Source of the DNA: a virus
IMG/VR virus record: IMGVR_UViG_3300047678_000496
Span: 1 to 31,351 of that record
Direction: 5' to 3' (one strand)
DNA: 31,351 nt
The translations under genes and the position numbers were made by a program. How positions within the stretch are numbered: the first letter of the stretch is position 1; each line of letters starts with the position of its first letter. The notes below the pieces were generated by a model. The model was not told the origin of the DNA. It ran no database searches and saw nothing but the letters and a program-made list of their open reading frames with translations. Positions 1 to 7,171 of the stretch are shown here, piece after piece.

Positions 1-7
1 CCGCGGC

Positions 8-490
8 ATGAAGGGTCCACGCATCAAGGCCCGCGTCATCTCGACTCACGGCTCAAAGTCGGTGGGGCTGCCCGTCTACGAGCTTGATCGCCCTGACCTG
101 GGGATTCGCCTGATTCTGCGGGACAACTTCTACAACTGGAAGCTCACAGTCATGGCGGGCCTGCCCATCGTGGCCGACTTCAGCGGGCTCTTTCATACCA
201 CGCCGCCAGTCGAGCCTGACTACACCGGCAACCCGCTTTCCGCCTGCTACTTCGAAGGCTTCCCGCGCGAGCTCGTGTTTGGCTACTACGAGCCGAGCGA
301 CAAGCGGCACTGGTCGGCTGAGATCAACGGCGGAGACCAGGCGCTTTGGGCTGTGGTGTTCCTGATCGTGAAGGCCTTGGGCGCGGTGAAGCCGTTCGTC
401 TGGAACACCCGAGAGAGCCATCGAAAACAGCTCGATGAGGAGCGTGCCGCCTGGCAGGCGGAGCGGGCGGCCGAGAAGGCGGCTGGCTGA
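8..490 (+). CDS. Conserved phage protein of unknown function
   Basis: A 160-residue protein that I cannot assign to a named family. The ATG lies seven bases from the window edge, so an upstream start or ribosome site cannot be judged. The sequence is a mixed alpha/beta domain rich in aromatic residues (Tyr/Trp/Phe clusters at about 24-45 and 75-105), followed by a hydrophobic helix (about 113-127) and a charged C-terminal helix rich in Glu, Arg and Ala. It has no signal peptide and no Cys pair. Its TGA shares one base with the ATG of the next gene (TGATG), so the two are probably translationally coupled. It is the first visible gene of the early operon; its role is unknown. Confidence 0.75.
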   Translation: MKGPRIKARVISTHGSKSVGLPVYELDRPDLGIRLILRDNFYNWKLTVMAGLPIVADFSGLFHTTPPVEPDYTGNPLSACYFEGFPRELVFGYYEPSDKRHWSAEINGGDQALWAVVFLIVKALGAVKPFVWNTRESHRKQLDEERAAWQAERAAEKAAG

Positions 491-1362
491 TGGCGAAGAA
501 CACGCCCATCGAGTGGACGGACCACAGCTGGCCGGTGCTGAACGGCTGTCGCCGCAAGTCCGAGGGCTGCCGTAATTGTTACGCCGAGCGTCTGATCGCG
601 ACGCGCCTGCGGCACACGGCCAAGTACAAGGGGCTCGCCATCTACACCGAAGGCGGGCCGCGATTCACTGGCGAATCGCGCCTCTGGATTCCCGACTTGG
701 CCATGCCGATCAAGCTTCGTAAGCCGGCGAGGATCTTCGTTGCGGACATGGGCGACCTGTTCTTCGAGGGCAACTCGAACGAAGAGATCGCTGCCGTCTT
801 TGGCGTGATGGCCGCGTGCCCGCGTCATACCTTTCAGGTGCTCACCAAAAGGCCTGAGCGCGCGGCGGAGTGGTTCAAATGGTTAGGTGACGCCGGGCTC
901 GACCGTGTCGCGTGCGCCGCTGATGACGCGCTCGCGGCCCTCCCGCGCAGCAAGCGCGCGCTGCTCTTCGCTCCGGGCCGCGGCGCTACTGCGTGGCCGC
1001 TGCCCCATGTGCACTTGGGCGTGAGCTGCGAAAACCAGGACGCCTGGAAGCGCCTCGCGATTCTCGTCCACCAATGCCCAGCTGCTGTGCACTGGGCCAG
1101 CTGCGAGCCGCTGCTCGGGCCGATCAAGATCGGCGGCACTGGCGCCATCCACCTCGGCTGGCTCGTGCTGGGTTCGGAGTCCGGGCCTGGGGCTCGCCCG
1201 ATGGAAGTCGACTGGGCGCGTAGCCTCGTTGACCAGTGCGTTGAGAACGGCATCCCCGTTTTCACGAAGCAGATCGCCACTGGCCAGAACGGTAAGGGCG
1301 GAGACCCAGCGACTTGGCCGGCGGGCAATTGGCCTCGCCAGTATCCGGAGGTTCGAGCGTGA
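490..1362 (+). CDS. Phage Gp37/Gp68 family (DUF5131) three-Cys protein
   Basis: A 290-residue protein with the N-terminal signature of the phage Gp37/Gp68 family (PF07505/DUF5131): TPIEWTDHSW near residues 5-14, then Cys20, Cys27 and Cys30 in a C-x6-C-x2-CYAE arrangement. The later VLTKRPER and LGVSCENQ segments are also typical. The three-Cys cluster resembles the iron-sulfur site of radical-SAM-type enzymes, but no reaction is established for the family, so catalysis is an inference. The length is about normal. The next gene, a cytosine methyltransferase, starts with a GTG overlapping its TGA (GTGA), which makes a functional link with DNA modification worth considering but not shown. Confidence 0.88.
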   Translation: MAKNTPIEWTDHSWPVLNGCRRKSEGCRNCYAERLIATRLRHTAKYKGLAIYTEGGPRFTGESRLWIPDLAMPIKLRKPARIFVADMGDLFFEGNSNEEIAAVFGVMAACPRHTFQVLTKRPERAAEWFKWLGDAGLDRVACAADDALAALPRSKRALLFAPGRGATAWPLPHVHLGVSCENQDAWKRLAILVHQCPAAVHWASCEPLLGPIKIGGTGAIHLGWLVLGSESGPGARPMEVDWARSLVDQCVENGIPVFTKQIATGQNGKGGDPATWPAGNWPRQYPEVRA

Positions 1363-2927
1363 GGCAGCCTGAACTAAGAGCGTCGTTCGATTCGGACGAG
1401 ATGTTCGTCGACTCCTTTGCCGGCGGTGGCGGCGCTTCGGAAGGTGCCGAGCAAGCCATCGAGAAGCCGGTCGACGTGGCCATCAACCACGATCCGCAGG
1501 CGATCGAGATGCATCGTCGGAACCACCCCGAGACGAAGCACTACACGACTGACATCTGGGCAATCGACCCGGTCGAGGTGTGCCGCGGGCGGCGCGTCGC
1601 TGCGCTTTGGAGCTCCCCAGCATGCACTCACTTCAGCCGCGCGAAGGGCACGAGCACAGCGCTTAACGCCGAGATTCGCGACCTGGCTTGGGTGATCATC
1701 AAGTGGGCCGAAGCGGTGCGGCCACGGGTCCTATTTTGTGAGAACGTTACGGAGTGGTCGACCTGGGGGCCTCTGCTTCCCAACGGTCGCCCCGACCCGG
1801 CGCACAAGGGCGAGACGTGGCGCGCGTGGGTCGCGAAGCTGATCGACCTTGGCTACGAGGTGCAGTGGCGCGAGCTGGTCGCCGCTGACTACGGCGCGCC
1901 GACGACGCGCAAGCGGCTCTACGTGATCGCCCGCTGCGATGGCCAGCCGATCGTTTGGCCGGAGGCGACCCACGGGAAGGGTCGCGAGTACTCGTGGCGC
2001 GCGGCTCACGAGATCATCGACTGGAGCCAGCCTTGCCCCAGCATCTTCGAGCGAAAGCGCCCGCTTGCCGAGGCTACCGAAATGCGGATCGCTCGCGGCA
2101 TCGAGCGCTACGTGCTGGGCGCTTCTGACCCGTTCATCGTTCCCGTCACTCACCAGGGCGACCAGCGTGTCCACGACATCAGGGAGCCGCTGCGCACGGT
2201 CACGGCGGCGCACCGCGGCGAGCTCGCCCTGGTCGAGCCTTTCGTCGTCCGCCATGGTCACTATTCGACCGTCACGGGTGCTGGCCTCTACGAGGGCTGC
2301 GGCGCCGGGACGTTTCGCGGCCAGCCGCTTTCTCAGCCGCTCGCAACGGTCTGCGCCACCAACGACAAGCACCTAGTCGCGCCGATTATCACGAAGCACT
2401 ACGGAGATCCGGGCCGCTCGGACGGAAAGGGCGGGGCGGTAGTCGGGCACGAGCTGACGCGACCGATTGGCGCGGTGACGTCGCGAGATCACCACTCGCT
2501 GTCGGCTGCATTCCTCACGAAGTTCTACGGCACCTCGACCGGGGCGCCGATGGATCAGCCGCTTCCAACGGTCACGGCTGGCGGTGGTAAGGGCGGCGGT
2601 CACCTCGCGGAGGTGCGTGCGTTCTTGCTTCGTTACAACCGGACAGGCAGCGCCAACGACCTGCAGCTGCCGCTGCCCACCATCACGACGAAGCCGCGCT
2701 TCGGCATCGTGACGATCCGCGGGGTCGACTACGAGATCTCCGACGTGGGCATGAGGATGCTCATCCCTCGCGAACTCTATCGAGCGCAGGGCTTCCCAGA
2801 CTCCTACTTGATCGACGGCTTCACGAAGGAAGTCCAGATCCGACTGTGCGGCAACAGCGTCTCGCCAATTGTGGCGAAGAAGCTCGTCGCCGCCAACCTT
2901 CGCGGGGAAAGGGCGGCCGCGGCTTGA
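1359..2927 (+). CDS. DNA (cytosine-5) methyltransferase
   Basis: A 522-residue C5-cytosine methyltransferase that would transfer a methyl group from S-adenosylmethionine to cytosine in DNA. Visible motifs in order: AdoMet-binding FAGGGGASEG (motif I, residues 20-29), catalytic-loop SPACTHFS with nucleophile Cys89 (motif IV), ENV at 128-130 (motif VI), ADYGAPTTRKRLYVIAR-like motif VIII (about 176-192), and near the C-terminus REL-RAQGFPDSY (motif IX) and CGNSVSP (motif X). The Ser-Pro-Ala-Cys form replaces the usual Pro-Pro-Cys. The target-recognition region (about 250-455) contains five degenerate repeats of P-L-x-T-V-T-A type. The GTG start at 1359 is chosen because GGAGG ends seven bases upstream and it overlaps the previous stop; a start at 1314 would overlap the previous gene by 49 bases. 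It probably protects phage DNA from host restriction. Confidence 0.93.
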   Translation: MRQPELRASFDSDEMFVDSFAGGGGASEGAEQAIEKPVDVAINHDPQAIEMHRRNHPETKHYTTDIWAIDPVEVCRGRRVAALWSSPACTHFSRAKGTSTALNAEIRDLAWVIIKWAEAVRPRVLFCENVTEWSTWGPLLPNGRPDPAHKGETWRAWVAKLIDLGYEVQWRELVAADYGAPTTRKRLYVIARCDGQPIVWPEATHGKGREYSWRAAHEIIDWSQPCPSIFERKRPLAEATEMRIARGIERYVLGASDPFIVPVTHQGDQRVHDIREPLRTVTAAHRGELALVEPFVVRHGHYSTVTGAGLYEGCGAGTFRGQPLSQPLATVCATNDKHLVAPIITKHYGDPGRSDGKGGAVVGHELTRPIGAVTSRDHHSLSAAFLTKFYGTSTGAPMDQPLPTVTAGGGKGGGHLAEVRAFLLRYNRTGSANDLQLPLPTITTKPRFGIVTIRGVDYEISDVGMRMLIPRELYRAQGFPDSYLIDGFTKEVQIRLCGNSVSPIVAKKLVAANLRGERAAAA

Positions 2928-3430
2928 AGCCACTCAGCGACGAGCAGCGAGCCGCGCGCTTTTGGGCGAAGGTAAACAAGACGCCTGGATGCTGGCTCTG
3001 GACCGGCCACACCAACGAAAATGGCTACGGGGTGGTCGACACGAAGCGGTCAGGAAAACGGATTGTCGAGCGGGCTCATCGCGTTGCGTGGAAGCTCGTC
3101 ATGGGCCCCATCCCGGGCGGCCTGCATGTTCTCCACGACTGCGACAACGTTCTGTGCGTTAGGCCTGGCCCTGGCCACCTGCACCTGGGTACTCAGCGGT
3201 TGAACATGGCCGAGATGGGCATCAGGGACCGCGCGGCGCGTGAATTCCGAAAACCCAATACCAAACTGAGCGACGCCCAAGCGCTGGAGATCCGCGCGTC
3301 GAAGGCCCGCGGGCGCGACCTCGCGCTCATGTACGGAGTTTCCCAGCAGACCATCTGCGACATCAGACATGGGCGCACGCGCCGGAAGGCGCGACGCCAT
3401 CAGACAGAGGAGCAGCTTCGCAGTGCCTAA
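2924..3430 (+). CDS. HNH endonuclease with C-terminal helix-turn-helix
   Basis: A free-standing HNH-family nuclease of 168 residues if started at the TTG that overlaps the methyltransferase stop (TTGA). The N-terminal RFWAKVNKTPGCWLWTG segment (about 12-28), AHR (51-53) and LHDCDN--CVRPGHLHLGT (about 70-90) are the standard HNH layout, with His71 and the following His/Asn residues as the expected metal and catalytic positions. Residues about 115-150 (LSDAQALEIRA ... YGVSQQTICDIRHGR) form a resolvase-like helix-turn-helix that probably binds DNA. It may be a homing-type nuclease or a nuclease recruited to phage DNA metabolism. The start is uncertain: an in-frame codon at 2846 would extend it but would overlap the methyltransferase by about 80 bases. 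Confidence 0.87.
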   Translation: MKPLSDEQRAARFWAKVNKTPGCWLWTGHTNENGYGVVDTKRSGKRIVERAHRVAWKLVMGPIPGGLHVLHDCDNVLCVRPGPGHLHLGTQRLNMAEMGIRDRAAREFRKPNTKLSDAQALEIRASKARGRDLALMYGVSQQTICDIRHGRTRRKARRHQTEEQLRSA

Positions 3431-3869
3431 CGAAACCCACATTTTGCAGGCCAAGGTTGACCGGATCGCCCACGAGATTGCCAAACGTCTCGAGGGCAAG
3501 TGCCACGTCACCCTGGTGGCTTTCTACAACGGCGTTTCAGTAGGAGGCGTGGGCTTCTGCTCGAACCTCGACCTCGACTCGCTGGTGGCCACCGTAGAGG
3601 CGCGCATCGTGCGCTGGTGCGGGGCGCCGCTGCCCGACCCGGACCCGACGCTTTGGGTGCCGGGAGAGGTCGAGCTCAAAGCGCTGGCCGAGTACTGCCG
3701 GGATGAGCTGCCGCTGGCGTGTGCCTTCGGTTTGTTCTGCGGCGCCGGCGTCGACCACGTCTTCGCTAGCTACCTACAGCGAGAAGACTTGCTGGTGTTC
3801 TTTCACGAAACGCTGCTTCCGCAGCTGAAGGCGCGCCAAGCCGTCGCGCCGCAACCGGAGGCGCCGTGA
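3423..3869 (+). CDS. Hypothetical protein, early operon
   Basis: A 148-residue protein of unrecognised family. The GTG at 3423 is chosen because AGAGGAG lies ten bases upstream and the HNH stop is at 3428-3430; an in-frame start at 3369 would lie deep inside the HNH gene. Predicted organisation is an amphipathic N-terminal helix (about 8-28), a short beta region (VTLVAFYNGVSVGGVGF), then alternating helices. It contains several scattered Cys residues but no clear metal motif. Its TGA overlaps the GTG of the next gene (GTGA). No function is proposed. Confidence 0.72.
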   Translation: MPNETHILQAKVDRIAHEIAKRLEGKCHVTLVAFYNGVSVGGVGFCSNLDLDSLVATVEARIVRWCGAPLPDPDPTLWVPGEVELKALAEYCRDELPLACAFGLFCGAGVDHVFASYLQREDLLVFFHETLLPQLKARQAVAPQPEAP

Positions 3870-4579
3870 GCAAAGGTCGCTTCGCTGCGGTGACAGCAGC
3901 CTTCCGCGACCTGGCGCGGGCCTGCGTGGCACTGGAGACGGCGTTCGCTGACCTGGAGGCAGAGGACAACGTGCCGCGGCCGCGCGCCTCGAAAGATCCA
4001 TCGGTGGAGCCCGTCGCGCCTGGGCGGCAGAAGCCACTCAAGATCATTCCGGCTTTGGATGGGGCTTGGGTAATCGCCGGAGACATTGATGCCATCCTGT
4101 GCGGGCGCGACGGTTGGCAAGGGGCGACCGATTCGCCAGCCAACCGGACCGAGTTCGCGCGCGCCGAAGCCGCTCCGGTAGCGAAATGGCCGCGCTGTGT
4201 CGCATGCGGCGACGATGGCGCCGGAACAGGCTGCATGGCGTGTGCTTATCGACGGGAGCGGCAGCCGCAATCCATCCAAACCTCACCATTCCCGGAGGTG
4301 GCGCAGAGGTCGGTGGGGGCTGCAAACATCAGTGGCGCAGTCCACTCAGGCGGTGAACCACGTGAGGCTGCGGTCGACATCGGGCCGCGCTGGCACGGTG
4401 GGTTCACTCGCAAAGGAGAGATCGCACCCCAGCCACCCGCCACCACCGGAGAGGACCGGCCCGTGACTAGGGCAGAGCTGGCCAAGGCTGCCCGACGCGC
4501 GGCGCACCGTGGCTACCTGCACGACCACGCGCAAAATGCTCTGCATGCCTTGGCTGAAGCGCTGGAGGAAAAGCCGTGA
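3866..4579 (+). CDS. Hypothetical protein with central CxxC-x8-CxxC zinc knuckle
   Basis: A 237-residue protein with no recognised family. The clearest feature is a four-Cys cluster, Cys111-x2-Cys114-x8-Cys123-x2-Cys126, that looks like a compact zinc ribbon. It is preceded by a helical N-terminal region (about 5-33) and followed by a probably disordered segment (about 130-195) and a C-terminal helical part (about 200-235) rich in Ala, His and Leu. It starts at a GTG overlapping the previous TGA and its own TGA overlaps the next GTG, so it is coupled on both sides. The layout would fit a nucleic-acid- or protein-binding adaptor, but that is inference only. Confidence 0.72.
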   Translation: MSKGRFAAVTAAFRDLARACVALETAFADLEAEDNVPRPRASKDPSVEPVAPGRQKPLKIIPALDGAWVIAGDIDAILCGRDGWQGATDSPANRTEFARAEAAPVAKWPRCVACGDDGAGTGCMACAYRRERQPQSIQTSPFPEVAQRSVGAANISGAVHSGGEPREAAVDIGPRWHGGFTRKGEIAPQPPATTGEDRPVTRAELAKAARRAAHRGYLHDHAQNALHALAEALEEKP

Positions 4580-4953
4580 AGGTCCTAGACGAGCTGAAGC
4601 GGCTAGCGAAGGCGGCGACGCCGGGACCGTGGCGCTCAGGGCGCAGTGACATGCGCTCGTACGACGCGGCGACCGGTGAGCAGTTCAAGAACATCTACGG
4701 GCCGAACTTCGAGCCCAAGCTGCACCTCGGTAACAAGATAGCTATCGAGGTAGCGAAGGCGGTCGGAGAGGCATCGCTTGAGGATGCCGCCTTCATCGCC
4801 GCCGCCAACCCGCAGACCATCCTAGCGCTGGTCGAGGTGGTGAGGGCGGCTAAGGAGATGCGCGCGAATTGGTCGGAAGCGAACCTGACCCGGCACCCGC
4901 TCCCGGCCATATTCGACGCCGCCCTGGCCAAGCTGGAAGGAATCAAGCCGTGA
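4576..4953 (+). CDS. Ead/Ea22-like phage protein
   Basis: A 125-residue protein that resembles the Ead/Ea22-like family of phage early-region proteins. The features seen are an N-terminal LKRLAKAATPGPW segment (residues about 7-20) and a DAAFIAAANPQTILALVEVV stretch (about 70-90), both characteristic of that family, followed by a C-terminal helix. The biochemical role of the family is not established; members usually lie in accessory blocks of lambdoid and other phages. The GTG start overlaps the preceding stop, and the gene overlaps the following GTG in the same way. Confidence 0.75.
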   Translation: MKVLDELKRLAKAATPGPWRSGRSDMRSYDAATGEQFKNIYGPNFEPKLHLGNKIAIEVAKAVGEASLEDAAFIAAANPQTILALVEVVRAAKEMRANWSEANLTRHPLPAIFDAALAKLEGIKP

Positions 4954-5285
4954 GCACCAAGCCCTTCGTTCCCGCGAACCAGGTTGAGGCTGAGTTGTTC
5001 GCCCGGCTCTCCGCCGCAACCGCTCGCGTCGCCGAGCTAGAGGAGGAATCGCGCTCCGGCGCGTGGACACAGCTCAAGTACATGGCTGGCGGCGAAGAGC
5101 TAATCTGTGAACTGACTGACAAGCTCTCCGCCGCAACCGCTCGCGCTTCGGAGCTGGAGAGGGAGCTGGCTCAATGGCGCACGTCCGCTTCGATGGCTTG
5201 CGAGTCGCCGCCGGACAGGTGCGATTGTGCCGGTTGCCGATTCGCTGAGCAGCTCAATGTCGCGAGGACGGAGCAGGAGACATGA
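4950..5285 (+). CDS. Small coiled-coil protein with duplicated heptad segment
   Basis: A 111-residue protein dominated by helices. A segment of the form LSAATARxxELExE occurs twice, 39 codons apart, and reflects a perfect 23-base direct repeat in the DNA. Heptad spacing of Leu/Ala/Val suggests a dimeric coiled coil. The last third is Cys-rich (MACES, CDCAGC), which could bind a metal. The start is the GTG at 4950 overlapping the previous TGA, rather than an in-frame codon at 4869 inside that gene. No family was recognised. Confidence 0.7.
   Translation: MSTKPFVPANQVEAELFARLSAATARVAELEEESRSGAWTQLKYMAGGEELICELTDKLSAATARASELERELAQWRTSASMACESPPDRCDCAGCRFAEQLNVARTEQET
5006..5145 (+). repeat. Pair of identical 23-bp direct repeats
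   Basis: The 23-base sequence at 5006-5028 is repeated exactly at 5123-5145. The copies are 117 bases apart, a multiple of three, and encode the same coiled-coil heptads in the surrounding gene. A recent in-frame segmental duplication is the simplest explanation. There are only two copies, so this is not a CRISPR array. Confidence 0.85.
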
Positions 5286-5521
5286 TCCGGTTCGTAGACA
5301 TTCGCTGCGCTGAGACGGGCTACAAATTCGCCTTCTGGGACACGGTCACGGACAAGTTCTTTTGCTACTGTGATGAGCAAGCATGGGGCACGTGGGAAGA
5401 ATTCGAGGACGCCGCGGTCCACGACGAGCACCCAGCAGACAACGCGCTCCTTGATCGGTTTGAGGCGCTCTGCCCGGAATGGCTCATCGCTCCCGACGGG
5501 AAGGGGGAGACGAATGGCTGA
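5282..5521 (+). CDS. Small hypothetical phage protein
   Basis: A 79-residue acidic protein starting at an ATG that overlaps the previous stop (ATGA). The N-terminal half alternates hydrophobic and aromatic residues (RFVDIRC, YKFAFWDT, KFFCYCDEQAW), which suggests a small beta sheet; the C-terminal half is an acidic helix. I do not recognise the family. Position inside a coupled string of small early genes suggests an accessory role. Confidence 0.68.
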   Translation: MIRFVDIRCAETGYKFAFWDTVTDKFFCYCDEQAWGTWEEFEDAAVHDEHPADNALLDRFEALCPEWLIAPDGKGETNG

Positions 5522-5720
5522 CCGCTTCGACATCACGACCCACTGCGCGCTTTGCGGCGCCGCGTTGCCGGGAGTTGACCCGGCATGGTCCTGTCCGCAT
5601 TGGTGGGGCGGTCACCCGAACCTTAGCAATGACGCCGTGGAGCCCTTCGCCGACAACCCAAAGATGCTTTGCAAGTGCGGAGAGCCCAAAACGCCCACTG
5701 AATCGACGGGCGGGAGATAG
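5514..5720 (+). CDS. Small zinc-ribbon-like protein
   Basis: A 68-residue protein starting at ATG 5514, with a purine-rich AAGGGGGAG just upstream and an eight-base overlap with the previous gene. It contains CALCGAAL near residues 12-19, a further Cys before HWWGG, and CKCGEPK near the C-terminus. Two CxxC/CxC pairs around a short Trp-rich loop look like a minimal zinc ribbon. A longer in-frame reading from 5370 would lie almost wholly inside the previous gene and is rejected. Its role is unknown. Confidence 0.68.
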   Translation: MADRFDITTHCALCGAALPGVDPAWSCPHWWGGHPNLSNDAVEPFADNPKMLCKCGEPKTPTESTGGR

Positions 5721-5723
5721 AGA

Positions 5724-6098
5724 ATGGCTATGACCCCGGAAGAAGCTGCTGCTGGACGTGCATTGCTGGATGCTCACGACTCCGCTGACGACCCAAACGG
5801 CGACATGGCCGCATGGCTCTGGTCCAACCGCGAGGAGCTGGTCAGGTGTGCGGAGCTGGCGGCAACCGAGACAGCTTGCTGCGCCATCACGCCGCTGGGC
5901 GACGAGAGCGCCTTCTGCGAGCGGCCGCTTGGTCACGATGGGCCGCACAGTAGCGACCCCCGCCTAGCCCACGCGCTCGCCAACCCGCCGGGGCCGAGGC
6001 ATGCCGTGGTGCGCGAGGCTCTGGCATCGGCGAGGCTCGACGGGGAAACGTATTGCCTTCCAGATGCGGGCGGAACGCAGAAGCCGGAGGGCGAATGA
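5724..6098 (+). CDS. Hypothetical protein, early operon
   Basis: A 124-residue acidic protein with no recognised family, beginning three bases after the preceding stop. It has a helical N-terminus (EEAAAGRALLDAH), a Cys/His-containing middle (ACCAITPLGDESAFCERPLGH, about residues 51-71) and a flexible Pro/Gly-rich tail. The Cys and His residues could bind a metal, but the spacing is not a standard motif. Its TGA overlaps the ATG of the Csf1-like gene, so it may be co-translated with that module. Confidence 0.66.
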   Translation: MAMTPEEAAAGRALLDAHDSADDPNGDMAAWLWSNREELVRCAELAATETACCAITPLGDESAFCERPLGHDGPHSSDPRLAHALANPPGPRHAVVREALASARLDGETYCLPDAGGTQKPEGE

Positions 6099-7171
6099 CG
6101 CCCAGCATTCTCACGTGGCAGGCGCACGGCTCGCCCAAGGTCGCCGGGCGCCGCTCTGTTTGCGGCGGCTGCTATCTTTGCGCAGGCTCAACCGGTAGCG
6201 GCGTGCTGGTCGAGAAGTGGATGGGCGACAGTTTCACGAGCCAGACTTTGGCGCGTTGCCCGTGGTCGCAGCACGTTTGCGAGGCGTGCGCCTACGTGGC
6301 CTCGCGCATCTCGCCCGTGCTCGGGCGCGATGCGAAAGAGGGCAAGAAGTTCGGCGGCAACTTCCGGAACTATTCCTGTGGCTTCGATGAGATCGGATAC
6401 TGGAACGCCAGCAAGGGAGAGAAGCCGATGATTCGCGCGTTTCTCGAGCGCGAGCACACAGAACCGTGGTTTCTGTGTGTCGCCGATAGCGGCCAAAAAC
6501 ACATCATTCCCTTTGCTCGCATGAACGGCCCCGGACGCGCTGGCGTCGTCTCGTTCGACGAGCAGACGATCGATGTTCCGGCCGATGTCTCGCTGACTGC
6601 CGAGATGGCCGCACTGCTCACGCTTGGCGTGACCAAGGACGAGCTCGGATCGCGCGACTACTACGCGCGGAGTTGGAAGGAGCACCGTGCGGAGGTCGAT
6701 GCTTTCGAGGCGCGGCATGGCGCGCAACGTGGCGGCGGATGGTTCACCCTGGCCCTGTGGCTAGCCCAACGAGACAACGAGGAACATGCTCGACGAGAAA
6801 CAGAAAAAGAGGCTCGAGACGCTAAGCGTCGAGATGATTCTCGCGCTGCGAAGCGCGTACTGAGAGAGCAGGGCGGAAGGCCCCCGATGACGTATTGGAC
6901 GCAGCTCCAGGACCGGATCCGAAGCGCAGCAAGGCAGACGGCAAGCGCCAGCGAATGGGCAAGCCTGATGCAGCGCCGGCTCCAGATCGGAAGCCTATCC
7001 AAGGAAGACTCGAGGGCATTGGTTGAGCTGGTGCGCTTCTGCGACGAACACGGCGCGCACTCCGACTTCCTGGCTGCTGTCGAGCGCGACCACTCGCTCC
7101 TGATGGCCCTTGTGCAGCTGATTGTCGAAGAACGAAAGGCGGCGGCGAATGCTCCAGCAGACCCGGTATGA
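6095..7171 (+). CDS. Csf1-like (type IV Cas8-like) zinc-finger protein with extra C-terminal helical domain
   Basis: A 358-residue protein whose first 230 residues resemble Csf1, the small Cas8-like subunit of type IV CRISPR complexes. Seen: an N-terminal Cys cluster (Cys23, Cys26, Cys29), a GDSFTSQ segment (44-50), then a P-x-S-x3-C-x2-C motif (56-65), together giving a likely four-Cys zinc finger; next EPWFLCVADSGQKHI (about 123-137) and a short segment reading LLTLGVTKDEL before a Tyr-rich helix. This order matches my recollection of Csf1 relatives, but I could not run a profile search. Residues about 240-270 are a charged linker, and 270-358 form an extra all-helical domain. The ATG overlaps the previous stop, with GGAGG four bases upstream. 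The next gene is Cas7-like, which strengthens the call. Confidence 0.6.
   Translation: MTPSILTWQAHGSPKVAGRRSVCGGCYLCAGSTGSGVLVEKWMGDSFTSQTLARCPWSQHVCEACAYVASRISPVLGRDAKEGKKFGGNFRNYSCGFDEIGYWNASKGEKPMIRAFLEREHTEPWFLCVADSGQKHIIPFARMNGPGRAGVVSFDEQTIDVPADVSLTAEMAALLTLGVTKDELGSRDYYARSWKEHRAEVDAFEARHGAQRGGGWFTLALWLAQRDNEEHARRETEKEARDAKRRDDSRAAKRVLREQGGRPPMTYWTQLQDRIRSAARQTASASEWASLMQRRLQIGSLSKEDSRALVELVRFCDEHGAHSDFLAAVERDHSLLMALVQLIVEERKAAANAPADPV

Noticed and set aside
5006-5145. Possible CRISPR repeat-spacer unit
   Set aside because: Only two repeats, spaced in codon register within a coiled-coil gene; no third copy and no palindromic character was seen.
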